A stretch of 54,214 nucleotides of DNA from Thermomicrobiales bacterium (GTDB lineage Bacteria > Chloroflexota > Chloroflexia > Thermomicrobiales > UBA6265): contig JAGQGU010000001.1 of assembly GCA_020432165.1 (NCBI GenBank), forward strand, positions 1-54,214, in the 5' to 3' direction. The translations under genes were made by a program, and so were the position numbers. Below the pieces are notes generated by a model. That model searched no databases, had not been told where the DNA came from, and saw only the letters and a list, made by a program, of their open reading frames with translations. The stretch's first letter is position 1. The number at the start of each line of letters is the position of its first letter. Positions 42,619 through 49,533 of this stretch are shown one piece after another.

Positions 42619-43641
42619 CTAGAGAATGTCCACGGTATCCCAGGCCGATTTCATCTCTCGTAGCGCGTGTTCCAGATCGCTCTCAGCACCGATGGTGCAG
42701 GTGAACATCACCTCATCTGCCTGACACTCGTCTGCAAGTGCTTTTACGCGGGTGGCGACATCGGCGGCTGTGCCGATGAACTGGTTTGCCTGCATGGAAT
42801 CGAGCTGTAGCTGGAACTGGGGCGGGATCGTCTCCGCGATCTCCCTCGCTTCCGCCAGTGTTGGCGCGGGTTGCATGGCACCGGTGAGTAATCTGTACAT
42901 ACCGACACGATGTATCAGCGCCAGCTCGCGTGCCCGTTCCTCGGTCTCACCGATAATGGTGCCGACCGCGAGAATGGCGTGAGGTGCCTCAAATCGGCCG
43001 CTTGGTGTGAAATGCTCACGATAGGAGTTCATCACATCGATGGCCAATGGTTTATTGATGTGCGCGGCGAAGGAGAAGCCGACCCCGATTTGCGCCGCGA
43101 ACTGTCCGCTGAACCCGCTCGATCCCAGGAGCCACACCGGCGGCAATGATTGATCGGAAGGCGTGGCCACGATGTGCTCGAAGTAATGACCTTCCGGGAA
43201 TCCCTGCTCATCGTAGGCCAGGAGCTCCAGCACGTTCTGCGGGTAATCGTCGGCATGCAGAGCATCCGGATTACGGCGCAACGCGAGCGCGGTCTTGGTG
43301 TCTGTTCCGGGAGCCCGACCGAGCCCAAGATCGATGCGATCACCATACATCGCTCGGAGTAGATGGAATGTCTCAGCAACTTTCAGCGGTGCCTGATTCG
43401 GCAACATCACCCCACCCGAACCAAGTCGGATCGTGGATGTTTGCGTCGCCACATGCGCGATCATGATCTCCGGCGCACCACTCGCGAGCCCGCGGGTATT
43501 GTGATGCTCCGCGTACCAAACGCGGGTATAGCCCAGCTGCTCAGCCAGCTGGGCTATACGAACAGATCGCTGTACGGTTGCTCCAGAGGTTGACCCCGCC
43601 GTGATGTAGGTAAGATCAAGCAGTGAGAGTGGTCGGGCCAT
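42619..43641 (-). CDS. LLM-class flavin-dependent oxidoreductase
   Basis: A 340-residue bacterial luciferase-like monooxygenase. Typical blocks: LAEQLGYTRVWYAEHHNTRGLASGAPEIMIAHVATQTSTIRLGSGGVMLPNQAPLKVAETF, with the HH pair near 54, GRIDLGLGRAPGTD-like block near 105 (DRIDLGLGRAPGTD), and GSSGFSGQFAAQIGVGFSFAAH. This is the MsnO8-like group that needs FMNH2 supplied by a reductase. The Met at 43641 overlaps the VKOR stop (TAATG), so it belongs to the DsbA-VKOR operon. Confidence 0.87.
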   Translation of the reverse strand: MARPLSLLDLTYITAGSTSGATVQRSVRIAQLAEQLGYTRVWYAEHHNTRGLASGAPEIMIAHVATQTSTIRLGSGGVMLPNQAPLKVAETFHLLRAMYGDRIDLGLGRAPGTDTKTALALRRNPDALHADDYPQNVLELLAYDEQGFPEGHYFEHIVATPSDQSLPPVWLLGSSGFSGQFAAQIGVGFSFAAHINKPLAIDVMNSYREHFTPSGRFEAPHAILAVGTIIGETEERARELALIHRVGMYRLLTGAMQPAPTLAEAREIAETIPPQFQLQLDSMQANQFIGTAADVATRVKALADECQADEVMFTCTIGAESDLEHALREMKSAWDTVDIL

Positions 43642-44084
43642 TAGCCGCCAATCTCGGAATAGCTGCGATACCAGCGGTAGCCTTCCACCACCAGCAGGGT
43701 GAATGTCACCAGGCTGCTGGCAATGCACCACTGACACCAGGCGTGGATGACATTGGCTTCCAGATAGCTGAGATAGATCCAGTACAGAATCGCTGCGAGC
43801 AGAATCACTACTATGCCGGTGCCAATCATGTCGGCGTACTCCGGCATCGTCTCCCGCAGGATGATCCCAGCGATCAGGACAATGAACATGGTCACGCCCA
43901 TGATCGCAATCGGGATGCCGAAAATCTCGCTGTACTTGCTCGTTTGCACGATCTCACAGCCACCCGTACCGCAGACAAGCGCGCCAGGGTGGTAATGCAC
44001 CCAGGTCAGGTAGCTGCTGAGACCAAGGCCAACGAGTGCCAGCACCAGGCTAACGATCGTGAGTGGCTTGCGGAGTCCATCCAT
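43641..44084 (-). CDS. Vitamin K epoxide reductase (VKOR) family protein
   Basis: A 147-residue membrane protein with four segments. VKOR homologues reoxidise DsbA-like partners using quinone. The shuttle cysteines are Cys38 and Cys43 in CGTGGC, the quinone-side pair is CQWC at Cys117 and Cys120, and the conserved Ser is in KYSEIFGIPIA near 50-60. It lies 2 bp after the DsbA-like gene and overlaps the LLM gene, so it is the central member of a three-gene unit. With the DsbA-like product it makes an oxidative folding pathway outside the membrane. Confidence 0.92.
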   Translation of the reverse strand: MDGLRKPLTIVSLVLALVGLGLSSYLTWVHYHPGALVCGTGGCEIVQTSKYSEIFGIPIAIMGVTMFIVLIAGIILRETMPEYADMIGTGIVVILLAAILYWIYLSYLEANVIHAWCQWCIASSLVTFTLLVVEGYRWYRSYSEIGG

Positions 44085-44086
44085 TG

Positions 44087-45070
44087 CTATTCGGCCGTCT
44101 TGATCGAGGCTTCGATAGTCTTCTTCAGCAGATCGTAGTTCGCCTGATTCGTCACCACATTCAGCTGACCCGTACCGTTATCCAGCACGAATGTCGGCGT
44201 GGAGGAAACGCCCGAATTCTGACCTTCCTTGATATCGGCAGCGATAAACGGAATGTACTTGCCGCTATCCATACAGGTGTTGAATGCATCCATATCCAGG
44301 CCGATGTCTTCGGCGAAGCGATTAAGGTTCGAGCGTTTGAAAGCTCCCTCCTGTTCGCCACTCCAATTGCCGAATAACTTGTCGGCCATGGTCATATAGT
44401 GGTCCTGCTCCCCGGCACACATTGCTGCCTGCGAAGCGAGTGACGACTCATTGTTTGGATCACGCAATTCCACCGTCAGATCGTTCGGATCAGCGATCGC
44501 GCTATCCGTTCCCAGACGGGCAAACTCGTGGAAGACCACGCGAACCTGGCCAGTGCGGACGAAATCGTCAATCACCTGTGGCAACTCGTCTTCATGCCAG
44601 GCGCGGCAATAGGGGCACTGGTAATCGCTGTAGATATGCATGGTCACAGGAGCATTCGGATCACCGATGGAGAAACCAGCGGCTTCGACGATAAGTCCAT
44701 CCGATTCAGCCTGAAGCGTGGTATCTGGAGTACCGAGATTGGCAATCGCATTGCTCGGTGCCACATCAATACCGGTGTAGTCGATCTTCACACCCGATGC
44801 TGTCGGTCGATTGGCAAAGATGGCAATCACCACAACGATGACGGCAACAATCACACCACCGATGATCATTTGCATCTGGCGCTTCTTCTTGGCAGCCGCT
44901 TCTGCGGCCTCCTTCCGACTGCTGCGCTTGGATGCGGTCGCCGCGGCACTCGTCTCAGCGGCGGTTGAAGTAGCGGTGCTCTTCGCTGCCGTTGTGTTCG
45001 TCGACGTGGATTTTGCCTTGGCTGTGGTATTCGGCTTGCGTTGGGTATTCGATTTCTTCTTCTGCGTCAT
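44087..45070 (-). CDS. DsbA-like membrane-anchored thiol oxidoreductase
   Basis: A 327-residue protein. An N-terminal cytoplasmic tail of ~65 residues is almost only Thr, Ala, Ser, Lys (low complexity), followed by one membrane segment (~69-87). The external thioredoxin-fold domain has YSDYQCPYCRAWHEDELP with the redox pair Cys152-Cys155, and a cis-Pro in SSTPTFVLDNG. It is a donor of disulfide bonds, reoxidised by the VKOR encoded 2 bp downstream. The extra Cys pair (AAMCAG, FNTCMDSG) may form a structural disulfide. Met at 45070 has GAGGAG 10 nt upstream. Confidence 0.9.
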   Translation of the reverse strand: MTQKKKSNTQRKPNTTAKAKSTSTNTTAAKSTATSTAAETSAAATASKRSSRKEAAEAAAKKKRQMQMIIGGVIVAVIVVVIAIFANRPTASGVKIDYTGIDVAPSNAIANLGTPDTTLQAESDGLIVEAAGFSIGDPNAPVTMHIYSDYQCPYCRAWHEDELPQVIDDFVRTGQVRVVFHEFARLGTDSAIADPNDLTVELRDPNNESSLASQAAMCAGEQDHYMTMADKLFGNWSGEQEGAFKRSNLNRFAEDIGLDMDAFNTCMDSGKYIPFIAADIKEGQNSGVSSTPTFVLDNGTGQLNVVTNQANYDLLKKTIEASIKTAE

Positions 45071-45223
45071 GTTGCGTGGACTCCTCAAGTTCGCGCCATG
45101 GCGAATACATGCTCATGTCGCCAAGTGTACCTACACCGTGAGGCACATGCGACCTTCTATGTACACAAACGCGAACCGCCCCGCTGCGGATGCATGGGAC
45201 GGTTACGCGGGACACTCATCGGT

Positions 45224-45267
45224 TGGCGGTCACGACCGCCACATGGTGAGGACTAGTAGTAGTCCTC
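45224..45267. terminator. Two adjacent hairpins downstream of the cold-shock gene
   Basis: TGGCGGT-CACG-ACCGCCA (45224-45241) and GAGGACTA-GTAG-TAGTCCTC (45248-45267), the second overlapping the cold-shock protein stop on the minus strand. Neither has a T-run, but together they could end transcription. Confidence 0.45.
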
Positions 45268-45732
45268 GTTGTTCAGCAGTACGCGAACCTCTTCACCGCG
45301 AGGTCCCTTCTCACCCTGGCCAAGGCGGAACTCTACCTCATCACCCACGCGCGGGCGGACGCCACGCACCGAGCTCTGATGGAAGAAGACATCCGAGCCA
45401 CCCGCACTCTGGCGAATGAAGCCGAAGCCCTTAACCTCGTCAAAACGATCCACGATGCCGGTACCAACTGGCAACGTGCTGGAATCCACTCGCGGTGCTG
45501 CGGCGACAGCACGCTGCATCGGCGGATTCGGATTGCGCTCAATTACGTTGACTTCGATGGCGCTCGGACCCTTCGGGCCTGTGCCTTCGACGAACTCGAC
45601 ACGATCACCTTCACCAAGCGGTGTCATTCCGACAACCGAACGGTGTACGAAGAGATCGTCTCCACCCGCATCGCGGGCAATAAAACCAAAGCCCTTCTCG
45701 GCGTTAAACCACTTTACTGTTCCTGTTTGCAT
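45253..45732 (-). CDS. Double cold-shock-domain protein
   Basis: A 159-residue protein of two cold-shock domains. Domain 1 (~3-66) has [16 protein letters not shown] and DLFVHRSVV, the RNP1 and RNP2 motifs. Domain 2 (~90-155) has [26 protein letters not shown] ~20-residue Pro/Ala linker joins them. Most bacterial CSPs have one domain; tandem forms are rarer. It would bind single-stranded RNA or DNA. Met at 45732 is the family-typical start (QTGTVKWF) with AGGA 10 nt upstream; the alternative at 45762 adds ten polar residues. Confidence 0.88.
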   Translation of the reverse strand: MQTGTVKWFNAEKGFGFIARDAGGDDLFVHRSVVGMTPLGEGDRVEFVEGTGPKGPSAIEVNVIERNPNPPMQRAVAAAPRVDSSTLPVGTGIVDRFDEVKGFGFIRQSAGGSDVFFHQSSVRGVRPRVGDEVEFRLGQGEKGPRGEEVRVLLNNEDYY

Positions 45733-45841
45733 TTCCTGCTTGTCCTGTACTGGTTTGCGCATCCCACACTGTGGTTTGCATGATTGCTAGTGTCGGCAAC
45801 TGCCGACCGATGTGATGTCACACGGAGAAGTGCCCACATCA

Positions 45842-45847
45842 AGTATA
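45842..45847 (-). promoter_or_regulatory. Candidate -10 of the cold-shock gene
   Basis: TATACT on the minus strand, 110 bp upstream of the start at 45732. The stretch between holds GTCGGC-AACT-GCCGAC (45792-45807), a 6-bp stem in what would be the 5' leader; cold-shock mRNAs often have long leaders that fold. No clear -35. Confidence 0.3.
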
Positions 45848-45911
45848 CGCGCGTTGGTCAGAATGCGCGCGTTTGGAGTGGGGAAAACTCCCAGAATTGC
45901 GCTGCTTTTCA

Positions 45912-46664
45912 TCACTCCCCAAGAAAATCGTCCAGAATTGCTTTCAGACCATCGTAATCGCCATCGGCAATTTGGAAGGGATTGGTGCGATCAAGCGTGA
46001 AGGTTGGCGTACCGGGCACACCCAATTGAAGCGCGAGTGTGACTGACCGCACGATATCCTGCTCGTAGATACCATCGGCAAGCGTTGTGGCGAACTGCTC
46101 TTCGTCCAGTCCTGTCTCAACAGCACCCTGAACCAGGTTTTCATCCACGAAATCGCCGACGCTGAGCACATCGGGACCGGTAAAGAGCCATTCCCGATAC
46201 TCCAGGAACTTGCCTTGCTCGGCCGCGGCCGCAGCAGCTTCTGCAGCCTGCACGCTCTCCAGCGAATCGTCGGTGAGCTCCGCAAAGCTGGGTACGCCCA
46301 CCACAGTCATATCAATCAGTTCCAACTGCAGCTTGCCCGTGGCGATGTAATCCGCCAGCAGCTGCGGCTCCACCTCGTGGTGGAACAGTCGGCAGTGCGG
46401 GCAGCGATAATCAGAGAAGAGCGTGAGTGTATGCTCGGCACTCCCGAGCATATAACCCGTCAACTCAACCGGATCCACGTCGTACGTGGGTGTACCCACG
46501 ACCGGCACTGGCGTGGCGGTGAGATCCGTCCGAATGAAAGAAGCATTCTGGAACGGAATAGCAGTTGTGGATTCCGGGGTTTGCGCAGAGACGAGATGCC
46601 TGCCCGCAAGGAGGCCGGTTGTGCCGAGTGAGGTGGCAGCGAGAAAAGTACGTCTGTTGATCAC
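45912..46664 (-). CDS. Tat-type exported DsbA-like protein
   Basis: A 250-residue thioredoxin-fold protein with a twin-arginine signal (NRRTFLAATSLGTTGLLAG, ending near VSAQT at 24-29). LFSDYRCPHCRLFHHEVEP holds the redox pair Cys88-Cys91, and the cis-Pro loop is GVPGTPTFTLDRTNP. No further Cys is seen, in contrast to the other DsbA-like gene nearby. It probably acts outside the membrane as a second oxidase or isomerase for the VKOR. The GTG at 46664 is chosen because AAAGGA lies 6 nt upstream. Confidence 0.87.
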   Translation of the reverse strand: MINRRTFLAATSLGTTGLLAGRHLVSAQTPESTTAIPFQNASFIRTDLTATPVPVVGTPTYDVDPVELTGYMLGSAEHTLTLFSDYRCPHCRLFHHEVEPQLLADYIATGKLQLELIDMTVVGVPSFAELTDDSLESVQAAEAAAAAAEQGKFLEYREWLFTGPDVLSVGDFVDENLVQGAVETGLDEEQFATTLADGIYEQDIVRSVTLALQLGVPGTPTFTLDRTNPFQIADGDYDGLKAILDDFLGE

Positions 46665-46749
46665 CAATTGTCCTTTCGCCTGATGACGGGCGGAATCGTT
46701 CGATTCCACGCTAACATTAACGGAATATACGTCATGGTTGCGGTCTCGG

Positions 46750-46778
46750 TTGGCCGTTTGCAGGCGTTGGTGTAGTTA
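46750..46778 (+). promoter_or_regulatory. Candidate promoter of the rhodanese gene
   Basis: TTGGCC (46750-46755), a 17-bp spacer and TAGTTA (46773-46778), 24 bp before the ATG. Confidence 0.4.
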
Positions 46779-46801
46779 TCAGAGGAGTCAGGGAAATTAC
46801 T

Positions 46802-47143
46802 ATGGCGGGATTTTTCAATCGATTTGTTGATCGCTCCTCCGATGAGGTCTCTGTTGATACGGTGGACGCCGCCATCGCAACCGGAAGCCACACGATTTTG
46901 GATGTGCGTGAACTGGATGAATGGCAGGACGGGCATATTGCCGAGGCGATCCATATTCCTTTGGGCGAGTTGGATCTGCGTTTGCAGGAGTTGCCCCAGG
47001 ATAAACCCGTCTACACCATCTGCCACAGCGGTAAGCGGAGTCTGGTTGCCGTCGATATTCTGACCAGCGGAGGACGTTCCGATGCGAAGAGTATGGCTGG
47101 AGGTATGGTGGCCTGGGCCAGCTCGGGCAAGCCGTACGTCTAG
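46802..47143 (+). CDS. Rhodanese-domain protein
   Basis: A 113-residue single-domain rhodanese. ILDVRELDEWQDGHIAEAIHIPLGEL (~32-56) and the active loop TICHSGKRS with Cys74 are typical; the ending AKSMAGGMVAWASSGKPYV is the family's C-terminal signature. It would carry persulfide sulfur. No signal peptide. It is divergent from the Tat-DsbA gene. Its stop directly abuts the stop of the convergent nucleoside hydrolase. GAGGAG precedes the ATG. Confidence 0.88.
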   Translation: MAGFFNRFVDRSSDEVSVDTVDAAIATGSHTILDVRELDEWQDGHIAEAIHIPLGELDLRLQELPQDKPVYTICHSGKRSLVAVDILTSGGRSDAKSMAGGMVAWASSGKPYV

Positions 47144-48073
47144 CTAGATGGTGCTTTGTGCGCGCTCAATTGCGCTCAGAAAGACTTCTCTGAAGGCATT
47201 GGTGTCCACCGCCGTTACCACATCCACTGGTCGACCCTCTGCCTCGTCGATCTCAAAGTGAATGATGTCGTTTTCGATATAGGGCATTAGCATCATTGGC
47301 TCGATCGTCACACCTTCCCAACCTGTGGCGGTGAGAACCGTTACAGGGTCCCACATGATACCCGCCAGATCGTCCGGGAACGCGGCATATTCGCGACCGA
47401 TCGCGGCCCAGTTCTGTTCATCTGCCCAGGCGCGCATCTGCGCGGCCAGGCGTTCACCGAGTGGTCCGCTACGAGCAATACGCTCGACGTCATCGGTCGT
47501 GATCCAGGCTTGCATCGCCACCGGCATGGGTACCATCGTGATGTCGGCGAAGCTCTTGTAGGTTTCCTCCAGCGCGCGCGTATCCCACTGCACATTGAAG
47601 TCATCCGCCGCAACCCACTGCGGATATCCAGCGGCGGGCGGGGTAATATAGCCACCCATGTGGACGATGCGGCGTTCACGAAGCAATCCACCGCGCACAC
47701 GCTCGAACATGGCTGCATTTGTGTACGGACCGATCAGCGTGAATACCGATCGCATCCACATACTGCGCTCAATTGTGGCGATGCTTTCGCCAGGAGAAGG
47801 GGCCGGCAGGGGCACGACATCCGGCCAGAAATCCTGGTGAACCCCCAGGACCTCTTGCTTGCTCAAACTCACACGCGTGCCAGCACAAAGCGGAATATCC
47901 TCCCGTTCAAGAGTGCGCAGAACATGCTGCACTGCACCTGCGCGGCTACCATCGTCGTCCAGCACGGTTGTGATCCCGGTGATCTTGATGTCGGGTAACC
48001 CCAACAGCATCAGCAACGCCGCGAAATCATCCGAATCGCCACCGAAGTCGGTATCGAGGTGAAAATTGAGCAT
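47144..48073 (-). CDS. Nucleoside hydrolase
   Basis: A 309-residue member of the inosine-uridine preferring nucleoside hydrolase family. The calcium-binding start DTDFGGDSDDFAAL (residues 7-20) has one extra residue relative to the usual DxDPGxDDxxA. GPYTNAAM near 114, GGYITPPAAGYPQ near 141 and EFN-like ADDFNVQWD near 157 are typical, and WDPVTVL near 245 holds the last ligand. It cleaves the N-glycosidic bond of nucleosides. The start overlaps the upstream dehydrogenase stop by TAATG, so freed ribose or alditols may be further metabolised. Confidence 0.83.
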   Translation of the reverse strand: MLNFHLDTDFGGDSDDFAALLMLLGLPDIKITGITTVLDDDGSRAGAVQHVLRTLEREDIPLCAGTRVSLSKQEVLGVHQDFWPDVVPLPAPSPGESIATIERSMWMRSVFTLIGPYTNAAMFERVRGGLLRERRIVHMGGYITPPAAGYPQWVAADDFNVQWDTRALEETYKSFADITMVPMPVAMQAWITTDDVERIARSGPLGERLAAQMRAWADEQNWAAIGREYAAFPDDLAGIMWDPVTVLTATGWEGVTIEPMMLMPYIENDIIHFEIDEAEGRPVDVVTAVDTNAFREVFLSAIERAQSTI

Positions 48074-49476
48074 TATCCCTGCCTAAATATTGAAGACGGA
48101 TCGCTAGCCACCAGCGCCAATGCACTTTCGTATGTCGCTACGAATTGCTCATTGTGGCCAAGCTCGCCGAAGACTGCTTCACATCCGAGGAAATCGCCTG
48201 CAAAGACATATCTCAGCAGCTCATCAAGCATGGCGTCGACAATCGTCTCCGGATCAGAAACACGAAGGTATTCGGCCCAGGTTGCTACGACTGCGGCACC
48301 CCAGGTGACGTCTCGTCCCGCTGCCAGATTGTCTCGTACAGATGGCAGGACGAATTTGGGAATGCGATCCGATGCATCCACTGCCAGCCGCGTCAGCGTA
48401 TCGGCGATGTATGGATTGCGATAACGGACGAAGAGTTCTTCGATATAGGCATCGAGATCGACACCCGGAACGGGCGGCAGCGTGACACGAGCTTCTTCCA
48501 GATAGTCTCTCAGAAAGCGCTCAATGCGGATATCAGCCACTGCTTCGTGCACATAGGTGTACCCGAGGAGCATACCGATATAGGCCATCGCTTGATGTGT
48601 TGCATTGAGAAGACGCAGCTTCATCAACTCATACGGCACCACATCAGGCACAATCTGCACGCCAGCATTCTCATACGGAGGTCGACCAATGGTGAAGCGG
48701 TCTTCCAGAACCCATTGGGTAAATGGTTCACACATAACGGGCCAGGCATCGACAATGCCGTACGTCTCTGTCACGAAAGTGCGATCCGCATCGGTGGTCA
48801 TCGGTGTAATCCGATCGACCATGGAGTTCGGGAAGGCAACTGCCTCCTCAATCCAGTTCGCCAGATCAGGATCAACCGCCCGTGCAAACGCAGTAACGGC
48901 GTGTTTGGCGATATGTCCGTTTCCCGGCAAGTTATCGCAGCTCATCACCGTGAAGGGTGGGATACCGGTCTCACGTCGACGTTTCAATGCGGCGGTGATG
49001 TAGCCGAAGGCGGTTGTTGGACTCTCTGGATGCTGAATATCGGCGGCAATCGCCGGGGTATCCAGGAGAAACTCGCCGGTCGCGCGGTCGATATTGTAAC
49101 CACCCTCGGTGATCGTCAGCGAAACGATACGAATTTGGGGGGAAGTCAGAAGATGCAGCGCTGAATCTGGATCGTCGGGAGCAAAGAGATACCCGACAAT
49201 TGATCCGATCGTTTGCGCTTTGGTGGCACCATCGCTGTATTTCTCCACCAGGGTGTAGCGATAGTCTTGCTCAGCCAGCGCATCGCGCATGCGGACATCG
49301 CCCGGGAGCAATCCGATACCCACGATGCCCCAGTCTTGCGCCAGACCACGATTCATCAGCTGGTTCAGATACATTGCCTGATGGGAACGGTGAAAGTTGC
49401 CAACACCGATGTGCGCAATGCCCGGAGTGATATCACCGCGTCGATACGTTGGCAGTGACAGCTTCTCGAGTGTCAT
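48073..49476 (-). CDS. Mannitol dehydrogenase family protein
   Basis: A 467-residue NAD(P)-dependent polyol dehydrogenase of the MtlD/UxuB long-chain group. The Rossmann part starts with AHIGVGNFHRSHQAMYLNQLM (~23-43); PFTVMSCDNLPGNG near 180 and the catalytic helix LMKLRLLNATHQAMAYIG near 282 (Lys, Asn, His) follow. Members oxidise mannitol, arabitol, fructuronate or tagaturonate. The specificity is not visible. Met at 49476 has GAGG upstream. It precedes and overlaps the nucleoside hydrolase gene. Confidence 0.85.
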   Translation of the reverse strand: MTLEKLSLPTYRRGDITPGIAHIGVGNFHRSHQAMYLNQLMNRGLAQDWGIVGIGLLPGDVRMRDALAEQDYRYTLVEKYSDGATKAQTIGSIVGYLFAPDDPDSALHLLTSPQIRIVSLTITEGGYNIDRATGEFLLDTPAIAADIQHPESPTTAFGYITAALKRRRETGIPPFTVMSCDNLPGNGHIAKHAVTAFARAVDPDLANWIEEAVAFPNSMVDRITPMTTDADRTFVTETYGIVDAWPVMCEPFTQWVLEDRFTIGRPPYENAGVQIVPDVVPYELMKLRLLNATHQAMAYIGMLLGYTYVHEAVADIRIERFLRDYLEEARVTLPPVPGVDLDAYIEELFVRYRNPYIADTLTRLAVDASDRIPKFVLPSVRDNLAAGRDVTWGAAVVATWAEYLRVSDPETIVDAMLDELLRYVFAGDFLGCEAVFGELGHNEQFVATYESALALVASDPSSIFRQG

Positions 49477-49495
49477 GAGAACCTCATCGAAAGTG

Positions 49496-49526
49496 CGAGA
49501 GCCTCCCCAGGCAGGAGAGGCTCTCG
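49496..49526. terminator. Hairpin after the Vps62-like gene
   Basis: CGAGAGCCTC ... GAGGCTCTCG, a 10-bp perfect stem with an 11-nt loop, lies between the minus-strand Vps62-like stop (49534) and the dehydrogenase start (49476). CACTTTCG follows on the minus strand. It could end the upstream transcript. Confidence 0.55.
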
Positions 49527-49533
49527 GCAGCAA

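Noticed and set aside
45811-45822. TGTGA-TG-TCACA as a CRP-type site
   Set aside because: CRP sites need a 6-bp spacer; here it is 2 bp, so it is only a palindrome.
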